Part shown: positions 42,739 through 51,498 of the stretch, one piece after another
How positions within the stretch are numbered: the stretch's first letter is position 1
How the letters are laid out: the number at the start of each line of letters is the position of its first letter
DNA from: Spirosoma validum
Lineage (GTDB): Bacteria > Bacteroidota > Bacteroidia > Cytophagales > Spirosomataceae
Length of the DNA stretch: 64,000 nt
Assembly (NCBI RefSeq): GCF_014699035.1
Contig: NZ_JACXAA010000016.1
Coordinates: 54,118-118,117, forward strand
Direction: 5' to 3'
Made by a program: the position numbers and the translations under genes
The notes under the pieces: model-generated
The model's database searches: none
What the model was told of the DNA's origin: nothing
Seen by the model: the letters and a program-made list of their open reading frames with translations, nothing else

Positions 42739-45372
42739 ATGCGCCAGAAATTCCTACTTCTACTACTAACACTTGGCCTCTGGAGTAACTTAACCCAGAC
42801 AACATACGCTCAATTCGGCCCTCCGGGTGGCGGCCCAGGCGGTCCTGGCGGCTTTGGCAGGCAGGAACAGCTTGGCCGCAAAAAAGAAGAATTTACGGGC
42901 GTAGCCGACGACGCCCCAAAGGGAAATGGTAAAGTATCGGGTCTGCTGATCGATTCGACTTCCGGGAAACCCGTTGAATTCGCGACCATCGCGCTTATAA
43001 ACGTGAAAACGAATAAGCCTATCGACGGTACTACGTCGGACGCCAAAGGCCACTTTGCGCTGACAAAACTCGCTCCGGGCGACTATCGACTGCAATATTC
43101 GTTTATTGGCTACAAAAACCTGGATTCCAAACAGTTTACGGTTGCCAAAGGTACCGACCTCAACATGGGTTCGGTGAAACTCCCGGCCGACGTTCGTACA
43201 CTGGGTGAAGTTGTTGTGACGGGGCAGGCTGCCGTTATTGAAGAAAAAGTAGACCGGCTCGTTTTCAATGCCGATAAGGACATGACCGCCAAAGGGGGCG
43301 ACGCATCGGATGTGCTGAAGCGTGTACCAATGTTATCCGTCGATCTGGACGGAAACGTAAGCTTACGGGGTAGCCAGAACATTCGGGTATTGATCAACAA
43401 CAAACCATCGACGATTGTAGCAGCCAACGTAGCGGATGCCTTGAAGCAACTGCCTGCCGACATGATTAAATCGGTCGAAGTCATCACGAGTCCATCAGCT
43501 AAATACGATGCGGAAGGAGCCGCGGGGATTATCAACATCATCACCAAAAAGAACACGTTGCACGGCCTGACGCTCAATGTCGATGCCGGTGTGGGTCTAC
43601 GAGCGTCGAACCTGGGGCTGAACGGTTCTTATCGACAGGGTAAACTAGGTATTACGCTGGGTGGGTTTGGCCGGGCTATGTATAACCGGGCTTCTTCGAC
43701 GCTGGATCAGACGACGCTGGTTGGCGGTCAGTTACTACGTACCAGTCAGCAGGGCACCGCTTTCGATAAGCCCGTATTTGGTCAGTATACACTAGGGTTC
43801 GATTACGATCTGGCAAAAGATCAGTCGCTGTCGGCGAACGTTCGGTTCGGTACACGCAATTTTGTTCAGCAGCAAACGCAGCTCACCAATTCATACATCG
43901 CAGATTCGTTACTGAGCATGACCAACCGTGATGTAAACCGGAAAGACTTGTCGAACTCGGTGGATATGAACATCGACTATGTCCGCACGTTTAAGCCGCA
44001 GCAGGAATGGAGTATTTCGACGCAGTACAGCCGTACGGGACTAACCAATAACTTCTACGCTGACCTGCTTAATAACGCAGATGTACTGACGGGCCGTCAA
44101 CAAAATATCAACAACAATACCAACCAGGAATTCACCATTCAGACTGATTATCAGACGCCTATAAAAAAGAATCAGCTGCTGGAGTTTGGCGGCAAGGCAA
44201 TTATGCGTAAGGTCGATAGTGATTACCGATACCTGGTCGGTAGAGGTACGGGTGACTTAGCCAATGATCCAACGAATCCGGCCGGTACGCTGGCGTATAA
44301 CCAGAATATTGGTGCAGGTTATATTTCGTACACCTACGTAACGCCGTCTAAATACACCTTTAAAGTGGGTACCCGTTACGAATACACCGGCATATCGGCA
44401 ACGCAGTCAACAGAACTCCGATCAAATGCCCAGTTAAACATTCCCAGCTACAGCAACCTGGTGCCCAGCATCAACGTATCGAAAAATCTGAAAGCAGGTT
44501 CTACCCTCAAAGCCGCTTATAACCGCCGGATTCAGCGTCCCGGTTTGCAACAGTTGAACCCAAACCCCAACGCAGCAAACCCGCAAATGATCATGGTCGG
44601 GAACCCGACGCTGAGCCCAGAGTTGACGGATAATTTTGAGCTGAGTCTTAGCTCGACGATCAAGAAAACGTACCTCAATACGTCACTGTTCGGTCGGTTG
44701 ACCAACAACGCCATCACACAGATCCGGATTCCGTCCGACACGTTGGCGGGGAGTATCATCACTACGTTCCAGAACATCGGCATTCAGCGTACGTACGGTG
44801 CCAACGTATTCTTCAATACCAACATCACGCCCAAATGGAGCATCAATGGTGGTCTGGACGGTTACTACCAATACATGCAGGGTTTAACGCAAGGTGCCGA
44901 CGGTAAATCCATTACGATCAGCAATTCGGGTGTCAGCATCGGCGGTCGGTTAATGAGCCAGTTGCAGCTCGATAAGGGCTGGAGCGCGCAGGTATTTAGC
45001 TTCTTCCGGGGTCCAAATCCACAGTTACAAGGTACGATGGGTAGTTTTTACATGTACTCGCTGGGGGTTCGAAAAGACCTGGCCAGCAAGCGGGGCAGTA
45101 TCGGACTGGCGGCTGAAAACTTCATAGGAAATGGCGTAACGATGCGTACGAACTTAAGCACGCCGATACTTTCGCAGGTCAACGTTAACCACCTCTATAA
45201 CTCGAACGTGAAACTGACGTTCACCTACCGCATCGGCAAAATGACCTTTGAGGAGCAACGTCGCAAAGGCCGCTCAGTGAATAACGACGACGTCAAAGGG
45301 GGTGAAGGCGGTGGCGATGGTGGTCAGCAACAACAAGCTGCACCAGCGGGTGGCGGTGGCCGTCCAAGATAA
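42739..45372 (+). CDS. Outer-membrane beta-barrel receptor (TonB-type, OMP_b-brl_3)
   Basis: 877 residues: signal peptide (MRQKFLLLLLTLGLWSNL to TYAQ), a Gly/Pro-rich stretch (about 26-37), a carboxypeptidase-like Ig domain (VSGLLIDSTSGKPVEFATIAL), a plug (LGEVVVTGQAAVIEEKVDR, DASDVLKRVPMLSVDLDGNVSLRG) and a long barrel (about 270-850). The tail (last 30 residues) is Gly/Gln/Ala/Pro-rich and ends GGGGRPR instead of the usual aromatic barrel end, so the barrel may be sealed before it. Transport substrate unknown. Start at 42739 follows the signal-peptide position; an ATG-like extension of ten residues upstream is not needed. Confidence 0.9.
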   Translation: MRQKFLLLLLTLGLWSNLTQTTYAQFGPPGGGPGGPGGFGRQEQLGRKKEEFTGVADDAPKGNGKVSGLLIDSTSGKPVEFATIALINVKTNKPIDGTTSDAKGHFALTKLAPGDYRLQYSFIGYKNLDSKQFTVAKGTDLNMGSVKLPADVRTLGEVVVTGQAAVIEEKVDRLVFNADKDMTAKGGDASDVLKRVPMLSVDLDGNVSLRGSQNIRVLINNKPSTIVAANVADALKQLPADMIKSVEVITSPSAKYDAEGAAGIINIITKKNTLHGLTLNVDAGVGLRASNLGLNGSYRQGKLGITLGGFGRAMYNRASSTLDQTTLVGGQLLRTSQQGTAFDKPVFGQYTLGFDYDLAKDQSLSANVRFGTRNFVQQQTQLTNSYIADSLLSMTNRDVNRKDLSNSVDMNIDYVRTFKPQQEWSISTQYSRTGLTNNFYADLLNNADVLTGRQQNINNNTNQEFTIQTDYQTPIKKNQLLEFGGKAIMRKVDSDYRYLVGRGTGDLANDPTNPAGTLAYNQNIGAGYISYTYVTPSKYTFKVGTRYEYTGISATQSTELRSNAQLNIPSYSNLVPSINVSKNLKAGSTLKAAYNRRIQRPGLQQLNPNPNAANPQMIMVGNPTLSPELTDNFELSLSSTIKKTYLNTSLFGRLTNNAITQIRIPSDTLAGSIITTFQNIGIQRTYGANVFFNTNITPKWSINGGLDGYYQYMQGLTQGADGKSITISNSGVSIGGRLMSQLQLDKGWSAQVFSFFRGPNPQLQGTMGSFYMYSLGVRKDLASKRGSIGLAAENFIGNGVTMRTNLSTPILSQVNVNHLYNSNVKLTFTYRIGKMTFEEQRRKGRSVNNDDVKGGEGGGDGGQQQQAAPAGGGGRPR

Positions 45373-45397
45373 CCGCATCCTTACCTTAATTTTGAAC

Positions 45398-45428
45398 GGC
45401 TTTGCTCGAACATAATTCGAGCAAAGCC
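45398..45428. terminator. Terminator hairpin after the outer-membrane receptor gene
   Basis: A 13-bp perfect stem (GGCTTTGCTCGAA, 45398-45410 with 45416-45428) has a 5-nt loop, followed after 6 nt by T-rich bases (about 45435-45440). It is a good Rho-independent terminator for the plus strand. Confidence 0.85.
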
Positions 45429-45460
45429 AACCCAATTTTTTCCATTTTTCCTTTACCAGC

Positions 45461-46489
45461 ATGACCTCACGAAGACGCTTTATCCGAGATGCCAGTGCCT
45501 TAACTGTAGGCAGCATGGCGCTTACTCAATTTAGTCAGGCTCACCAGTTGTTCACCGCCGATACCGCTCGTCCGATTGGTATTCAGCTCTTTACACTTTT
45601 CCGGGCAATGAATGAAGATCCCAAGAGCACCCTGGAAAAAGTGGCGGCCGTGGGGTACAAAGAAGTGGAGTCCGCTTTCAGTTCGCGAGGAGGTTACTAC
45701 GGCTATACAGCGAAAGAATTCAAATCGCTGGTGTCTGGCTTGGGGATGACCTGGCGAGCGCATCATGCCATGGGCGCGGCCTTCCAACCACGTCCAGCGG
45801 GACCAGCTCCCGCTACTCCACCCGCTACGTCAGGAACTCCCCCGCCGGGTGGTCAGGCACCAGCGGGCGGCCCACCGCCTGGTGGAGCTGGCCAACGACC
45901 CGGAGCGCCGGACCGAGGAATGGACTTTTCAAAAATGCCGCCTATGCTGACGCTACGTGATAATTACCAGCAGTTGGTCGACGAAGCCGCCGAAGGAGGT
46001 TTGTCGTATTTGGTTTGTGCCAGTACGCCGGTTGCTACGTTAGACGAGATTAAGAAGTCGATTGAGGTGTTTCAAAAAACGGGGGAAGCGGCCAAAAAAG
46101 CCGGAATAGGATTCGCTTACCATAACCACGCAACCGAGTTCGATCCAGTAGACGGTGCTAAGACACCGTATGAGCTGATTTTATCGCAGACGGATAAAGA
46201 GTTAGTGAAGATGGAACTGGATTTGGCATGGGCTTACAAAGCCGGTAAAGATCCGGTTGCGCTGTTTAACGAACAGCCGGGCCGCTTCCCGCTCTGGCAC
46301 ATCAAGGACATGAAAGACGACCACAAAACCATTACGGAAGTTGGTAACGGCAGCGTCGATTTCAAAAAGATATTTGCAGCCGCTAAAACAGCGGGCCTGA
46401 AGTACATCTTCGTGGAACAGGATATGGCTCCGAATGGCATCGAGAGCATCACGACAAGCTACAACAACCTGAAAAAAATTATGGCTTAA
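45461..46489 (+). CDS. Sugar phosphate isomerase/epimerase-like protein with a Tat signal and Pro/Gly-rich insert
   Basis: 342 residues. MTSRRRFIRDASALTVGS has the twin-arginine pattern, so it is exported folded. The rest is a TIM-barrel of the xylose isomerase-like (AP endonuclease 2) family: IGIQLFTL start, the VAAVGYKEVE strand, GIGFAYHNHATEF, MELDLAWAYKAGKDP, LWHIKDMKDD and FVEQDMAPNG with the expected His/Glu/Asp metal residues. Residues 108-162 are a Pro/Gly/Ala-rich insert between barrel strands that is unusual for the family. Substrate unknown. It lies between the receptor and a sugar-dehydrogenase fusion, all plus strand. Confidence 0.82.
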   Translation: MTSRRRFIRDASALTVGSMALTQFSQAHQLFTADTARPIGIQLFTLFRAMNEDPKSTLEKVAAVGYKEVESAFSSRGGYYGYTAKEFKSLVSGLGMTWRAHHAMGAAFQPRPAGPAPATPPATSGTPPPGGQAPAGGPPPGGAGQRPGAPDRGMDFSKMPPMLTLRDNYQQLVDEAAEGGLSYLVCASTPVATLDEIKKSIEVFQKTGEAAKKAGIGFAYHNHATEFDPVDGAKTPYELILSQTDKELVKMELDLAWAYKAGKDPVALFNEQPGRFPLWHIKDMKDDHKTITEVGNGSVDFKKIFAAAKTAGLKYIFVEQDMAPNGIESITTSYNNLKKIMA

Positions 46490-46496
46490 CGGCTAG

Positions 46497-46526
46497 GTCT
46501 GGACCAGACGCCAATCTGGTCCAGAC
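46497..46526. terminator. Hairpin between the isomerase and dehydrogenase genes
   Basis: A 12-bp perfect stem (GTCTGGACCAGA with TCTGGTCCAGAC) has a 6-nt loop. No U run follows, so it may pause or stabilise rather than terminate. Confidence 0.5.
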
Positions 46527-46548
46527 TCAGATATTCACCAAACTGCGG

Positions 46549-49455
46549 ATGAAACAACTGACTTCTACAAATCGCTACGTCCGCCCGCTTGTGTTAAGCG
46601 TACAGGTCGTGCTCCTCCTGGGACTAGCCTCGTTCGTTATCCAGGATCAACCCGCTAAACCAGACGAAACCCGGTTCACACCTGTAGTTCTGGCCGAGGA
46701 TCTCGACGAACCAATGGTGTTTGAGGTACTGAAAGATGGCACGGCCTTCATTATTGAACGCAAAGGCGGGTTGAAGAAATACGATCCCATTACGAAAACG
46801 GTCGATCTGATTGCAACGATTCCAGTCAATACGAAATATACTTCAGCAGAGGGTCGCGTTTCCGAAGCCGAAGAAGGGCTGATGGGTTTATCCCTCGATC
46901 CTAAGTATGACCAAAATCACTGGATGTATCTGTATTACGCCCATCCGACCGAGAAAAAGCATATACTAACCCGCTGGGAACTGCGCGACAATAAGCTTCA
47001 GAATGAGAAGGTGATGCTGGAGGTCCCAACCCAGCGCGAAGTGTGCTGCCACACCGGTGGCGGCATGACCTGGGATCGAACGGGCAATTTGTATCTGACC
47101 GTAGGGAACAACACCGGAAATCAACAGGCTGCCCAAACCGACGAACGGCCGGGACGTAGTAGTTGGGACGATCAGGGTCATGCGGGGAATACCAACGATT
47201 TACGAGGCAAAATTCTGCGGATTCATCCCGAAGCCAATGGTACGTACACTGTTCCCGCCGGCAATTTATTTCCGAAAGGCACCGCAAAAACGCGGCCTGA
47301 AATTTATTCGATGGGTCACCGGAACCCCTGGCGAATTTCGATCGATAGTAAAACCGGCTATTTGTATTGGGGCGAAGTTGGTCCCGATGCCACAAAGGAT
47401 TCTGAGATTGGTCCACGCGGGTACGATGAACTGAATCAGGGACGGAAACCCGGTAATTTCGGCTGGCCGTGGTTTGTGGGAAACAACTACGCGTTTCCGG
47501 TGTATGACTACGAGAACAAAAAACCGCTTGAGACAAAAGATCCAAAGCACATCGTCAATAATTCACCTAACAACACAGGCTTGAACCAATTGCCTCCTAC
47601 AGAGCCTTCGTTCATCTACTATCCCTACGCTGTTTCGGAAGAGTTTCCACTGGTCGGCACCGGATCACGCTCGGCCACAGGAGGACCGATTTACCGTCAG
47701 GCTGATTTTAAAAGCGCCAAACGGCCCTGGCCTGCGTATTACGAAGGAAAATGGCTGGTTACTGATTTCTCGCGCGGCTGGATCATGGCCATCACGATGG
47801 ATGCCAACGGGAACTACAAATCGATGGAGCGCTTTCTGCCCACTTACCACCCTGTGGAGCCAATTGACATGAAATTTGGTCCCGACGGTGATCTTTACGT
47901 GCTTGAATACGGCAGCAACTGGTTCCGCAAGAGCGATAATGCCCGGCTTGTCCGAATCGAATACAATGGCGGCAATCGGAAGCCCATCGTGCAGGCATCG
48001 GCCAGCAAACAGGGAGGTACCGTACCGCTGCAACTCAACCTGGTTTCGGATGGCAGCAAGGATAACGACGGCGACAAGCTAACGTATCAATGGAAAGTTA
48101 CGTCACCGGGCGTTGCTCCACGCACCTTCGCGACCGCCAACCCAGCTGTTACGTTCGACAAGGCGGGCGTATACACCGCTACGTTAACCGTTACCGATCC
48201 GCAGGGAGCATCGAACAGTCAGTCGGTGAAAATTATTGCGGGTAACGCTCCGCCCAAAGTTGCCGTCAATCTGGCGAGTAACCAAACGTTCTTTTTCCCG
48301 GACCAGCCGATTGAATACGCGGTTCAGGTTAACGACCAGGAAGACGGCGGATTGGCTAAGTCAGACGCGGCTCCCGGACAAATTAACCCGGCGCAGGTAG
48401 CCATGAGTATCGACTACACCTCGGAGGGTTTCGATTATGCGGAGGTCATTCAGGGACAACGTAGCGTCGATGCGTCGACACAATACGCCGTCGCTCAATC
48501 AATCATCAACCAGAGCGACTGTAAAGTTTGTCACCAGATCGACACAAAATCGGTAGGTCCAGCCTTTACGGCCATTGCCACGAAATACAACGGCGATGCG
48601 GGGGCACACGATCGGCTGATCGCCAAAATTCGGCAGGGCGGTGTTGGGGTCTGGGGCGACGTAGCGATGCCGGGTCACCCGGCGATGTCGGTTGCCGACG
48701 CGGGTACGCTGGTTCAGTATATCCTTCACATCAACGACAAAACCCTCAGCAGCCTTCCGTTGCAGGGAAAATATACGATCAAACTCCCCGAAGGCGATAA
48801 CGGCAGGGGATCGGTACTGATTCGGGCAGCCTACACGGATCGGGGGGCATCAACGGGTAAAGTGAAAGTGCCCGCCCAGACATCGGAGCAACTGCTGGTA
48901 TTACGTAGTCCACAAATGGAAGCATCTTCCGCCCAGATCGTGCACGGCGCCGACATCAAAGCGAAGGGGATGGGAAAAGGCGAAAATGTCATTCCCTATG
49001 CGAATACGTACATTGGTTTTCAGAAGCTGGATTTGACAGGCATCCGGCAACTCGAACTAACGGCAGCGGCCCAACGGCGTGAAGGAGCCGCAGGCGGCAT
49101 GATTGAAGTCCACATCGACTCGCCGACGGGCCCAGTTGTTGGTGAATCAAACGTCGAGCTGGCTCCCGAAGTCGATATGGCGAAGCTGATGGCTCAGATG
49201 GAATCGGGACCAAAATCAACGACGGGAACGGCGGGTAGCTCGGCAACCGGAGGTGCAGGGGCATCGAACAGCAAACCAGGGGCAGCCCCGGCGCAACGAA
49301 ATCCGTTCGCCCGTCCGCCCGTGTTCATGACTCTGAAAGCGACTGAGGGCGTGCATGACGTATACTTCGTTTTTAAAAATGCCGACGCAAAGTCCATTCA
49401 GCCCCTGATGAGCCTGTCGACGATAAAATTTATGGATAAGGCGAAAGAGAACTAA
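46549..49455 (+). CDS. Sorbosone/glucose dehydrogenase-like propeller fused to PKD, cytochrome c and C-terminal beta domain
   Basis: 968 residues with an N-terminal signal or anchor helix (about 15-35). Residues 45-480 form a PQQ-type sugar-dehydrogenase propeller (EEGLMGLSLDPKY, MGHRNPWRISID, GNFGWPWFVGNNY). A PKD domain follows (about 488-570, VSDGSKDNDGDKLTYQWKVTSPG), then a class I cytochrome c with CKVCH near 657-661 and VAMPGHPAMS as axial Met region, then a beta-sandwich (about 745-950) like carbohydrate-binding modules, interrupted by a Gly/Ala/Ser/Pro-rich stretch (about 887-920). It probably oxidises sugars and passes electrons through its own haem. The substrate is unknown. Confidence 0.83.
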   Translation: MKQLTSTNRYVRPLVLSVQVVLLLGLASFVIQDQPAKPDETRFTPVVLAEDLDEPMVFEVLKDGTAFIIERKGGLKKYDPITKTVDLIATIPVNTKYTSAEGRVSEAEEGLMGLSLDPKYDQNHWMYLYYAHPTEKKHILTRWELRDNKLQNEKVMLEVPTQREVCCHTGGGMTWDRTGNLYLTVGNNTGNQQAAQTDERPGRSSWDDQGHAGNTNDLRGKILRIHPEANGTYTVPAGNLFPKGTAKTRPEIYSMGHRNPWRISIDSKTGYLYWGEVGPDATKDSEIGPRGYDELNQGRKPGNFGWPWFVGNNYAFPVYDYENKKPLETKDPKHIVNNSPNNTGLNQLPPTEPSFIYYPYAVSEEFPLVGTGSRSATGGPIYRQADFKSAKRPWPAYYEGKWLVTDFSRGWIMAITMDANGNYKSMERFLPTYHPVEPIDMKFGPDGDLYVLEYGSNWFRKSDNARLVRIEYNGGNRKPIVQASASKQGGTVPLQLNLVSDGSKDNDGDKLTYQWKVTSPGVAPRTFATANPAVTFDKAGVYTATLTVTDPQGASNSQSVKIIAGNAPPKVAVNLASNQTFFFPDQPIEYAVQVNDQEDGGLAKSDAAPGQINPAQVAMSIDYTSEGFDYAEVIQGQRSVDASTQYAVAQSIINQSDCKVCHQIDTKSVGPAFTAIATKYNGDAGAHDRLIAKIRQGGVGVWGDVAMPGHPAMSVADAGTLVQYILHINDKTLSSLPLQGKYTIKLPEGDNGRGSVLIRAAYTDRGASTGKVKVPAQTSEQLLVLRSPQMEASSAQIVHGADIKAKGMGKGENVIPYANTYIGFQKLDLTGIRQLELTAAAQRREGAAGGMIEVHIDSPTGPVVGESNVELAPEVDMAKLMAQMESGPKSTTGTAGSSATGGAGASNSKPGAAPAQRNPFARPPVFMTLKATEGVHDVYFVFKNADAKSIQPLMSLSTIKFMDKAKEN

Positions 49456-49632
49456 CTGGCATTTCGATAGGCCATCGCGAAATTGATTTTTGCGGTGGCC
49501 CTTCTGCCTGACAGGTTTTACAAAGAGTAGCGTAAGCTGAGTATAATTCCCTAGGTTTCATACTTTTAAGAACATACATTAATCGTTTCGTTAACTTATA
49601 TTTCATCTCTCACCCATTACGTATCACAATCC

Positions 49633-50214
49633 ATGAAACACCTATTTTTTACCGTTGCTGCCGGGTTTATTTCCCTCGCTTCGTACGCGCAAACAACCTG
49701 GGCACCTGATAAAGCTCACTCAAAAGTTGGCTTTACCGTTACGCACATGATGCTGGCTGAAGTGGATGGCAGTTTCAAAACATACGACGCTAAAATCACC
49801 TCGGCCAAACCTGACCTTTCGGACGCTGCCTTTGAATTTTCGACGGATGTTAACAGCATCGATACGGGTAACGAACGGCGCGATGGCGACCTGAAAGGTG
49901 AAAAATGGTTCGACGCGGCTAAATACCCAAACCTGACGTTTAAAAGCACATCCTTCAAGAAAGGAGCCGACGGAAAATACAAAATGACCGGCGATCTGAC
50001 CATGCATGGCGTTACGAAACCGGTTACCATGGATGTTGCGATGATGGGGCCCAAACAGATGCCGGGTCGTGACGGGAAACCAGGGCCAGAAAAAGTTGGC
50101 TTTAAAATGACCGGAACGCTGAAACGTACGGATTTTGGCGTAGGCTCTTCAGGGGGTATGCCCGTTAGCGAAGAGGTTGAGTTAAGAGCCGCTGGTGAAT
50201 TTACCAAGCAGTAG
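49633..50214 (+). CDS. YceI family secreted lipocalin-like protein
   Basis: 193 residues with signal peptide MKHLFFTVAAGFISLASYA. The YceI beta-barrel is clear: WAPDKAHSKVGFTVTHMM at the start, ERRDGDLKGEKWFDAAKYPNLTFKS in the middle, and DLTMHGVTKPVTMDV. Relatives bind isoprenoid lipids. It has its own terminator (50251-50299). The gap 49456-49632 upstream must hold its promoter; TAGGTTTC at about 49553 is close to a -7 element but not exact. Confidence 0.93.
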   Translation: MKHLFFTVAAGFISLASYAQTTWAPDKAHSKVGFTVTHMMLAEVDGSFKTYDAKITSAKPDLSDAAFEFSTDVNSIDTGNERRDGDLKGEKWFDAAKYPNLTFKSTSFKKGADGKYKMTGDLTMHGVTKPVTMDVAMMGPKQMPGRDGKPGPEKVGFKMTGTLKRTDFGVGSSGGMPVSEEVELRAAGEFTKQ

Positions 50215-50250
50215 GAAGGCGCAACGACCGAGGACTTCGGATATAATTTA

Positions 50251-50299
50251 CCCGCTTACGGACGAATAAACATTGTTCTCCGTAAGCGGGTATTTTTTT
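50251..50299. terminator. Rho-independent terminator after the yceI-like gene
   Basis: A 12-bp perfect stem (CCCGCTTACGGA, 50251-50262 with 50279-50290) has a 16-nt loop, followed by TATTTTTTT. It lies 36 nt past the stop. Confidence 0.9.
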
Positions 50300-50385
50300 A
50301 GGTAAAATCATTGATTAATCTGCTTATATTCACCTGGTAAACGTATCAACCCTACTCACGAGTGGCTAAACCAAATTCTACGAAT

Positions 50386-51498
50386 ATGAAACGAACATAC
50401 GCGCTGCTGACCGTTGCTTGTGCCGGCTGGCTATTACTGGCGACCACTACCCACTCGACTCGTAACCAGTACGGATTGATTACCGGAACACCCGAGATCA
50501 AATCCATCAACGCCCTGACGTTTGGCCCCGATGGTGTTCTGTTCATCGGTGATGGAAAGAGCGCAACAGTTTTTGCCATCGATACCAAAGATGCTAGTGC
50601 AATCGATAAGGCCGCTCAGGTTGATATAAAGAATATTGATGAGAAAATTGCGGCTCTGCTGGGCACTGAAGCCAAGAACATTACCATTCAGGACATCGCC
50701 GTTAATCCAACATCGAAGAAAGTTTACTGCGCTATTCAACACAGCGATGGTACGCCCGTATTGCTCAAGATTGAAGGCGACAAAATAACTCCTGTTTCGT
50801 TGAAAGAGGTCGCGTTTTCAACTTTAGCGTTGACGAACGCCCCGGCTGAAGATGCCAAAGATCGTCGGGGCGAATCACTACGTATCGCTTCGATTTCAGA
50901 TATGGGTTACGCCGATGGCAAGCTGTTGATCAGTGGGTTATCGAACCAGGAATTTGGCTCTACGTTCCGCAGCATTCCGTTTCCCTTTACGAAGACGCAG
51001 GATCAGGCTTCGCTCGAAATTTACCACGCAGCTCACGCCAAATATGAAACAATGGCCCCGATCAAGACCTTTACCACTACTGAGATTAAGGGCAAGAAAT
51101 ATTTACTGGCCAGCTATACCTGCACGCCATTGGTTTTGTTTCCGCTTGATGAATTAAAAGCGGGTAGCCACGTAAAAGGAAGAACGGTCGCCGAGATGGG
51201 CAGTGGAAACTCTCCTCTGGATATCGTTACGTTGAAAAAAGGCAATGATTCGTTTCTGATCATGGCGAATTCAAACCGCCCTGTCTTTAAAGTGCGTCAC
51301 AAAAATCTGGAAGCCTATCAGGGCGCGCTGACCACACCCGTAGAAGAGAATTTTGCCACGGCTGGTGTCGATTTTGTCTCGTTGCCGCTGACCAACGTAA
51401 TCCAATTGGATAAACTGGATGATTCACGAATGATTCTGCTGCAACGTCGCTCAAACGGTAGTCTTGATCTTTGGACGTCCAATGATCGGTATTTATAA
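50386..51498 (+). CDS. Secreted beta-propeller-like protein, unknown function
   Basis: 370 residues after a signal peptide (MKRTYALLTVACAGWLLLATT). Patterns such as INALTFGPDGVLFIGDGKSATVFAID, TIQDIAVNPTSKKVYCAIQ and SPLDIVTLKKGNDSFLIMAN recur at the spacing of NHL/SMP-30-like propellers. I recognise no catalytic residues. It is 171 bp past yceI, after a terminator, and its stop overlaps the start of the next gene by 17 bp, so these two are expressed together. Start at 50386 is chosen by the signal peptide; an ATG at 50362 adds eight residues. Confidence 0.6.
   Translation: MKRTYALLTVACAGWLLLATTTHSTRNQYGLITGTPEIKSINALTFGPDGVLFIGDGKSATVFAIDTKDASAIDKAAQVDIKNIDEKIAALLGTEAKNITIQDIAVNPTSKKVYCAIQHSDGTPVLLKIEGDKITPVSLKEVAFSTLALTNAPAEDAKDRRGESLRIASISDMGYADGKLLISGLSNQEFGSTFRSIPFPFTKTQDQASLEIYHAAHAKYETMAPIKTFTTTEIKGKKYLLASYTCTPLVLFPLDELKAGSHVKGRTVAEMGSGNSPLDIVTLKKGNDSFLIMANSNRPVFKVRHKNLEAYQGALTTPVEENFATAGVDFVSLPLTNVIQLDKLDDSRMILLQRRSNGSLDLWTSNDRYL

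Noticed and set aside
46901..47545. 214-codon minus-strand ORF within the sugar-dehydrogenase fusion
   Set aside because: The sense frame carries the propeller motifs; the antisense frame is Arg/Ser/Cys-rich without any family pattern.
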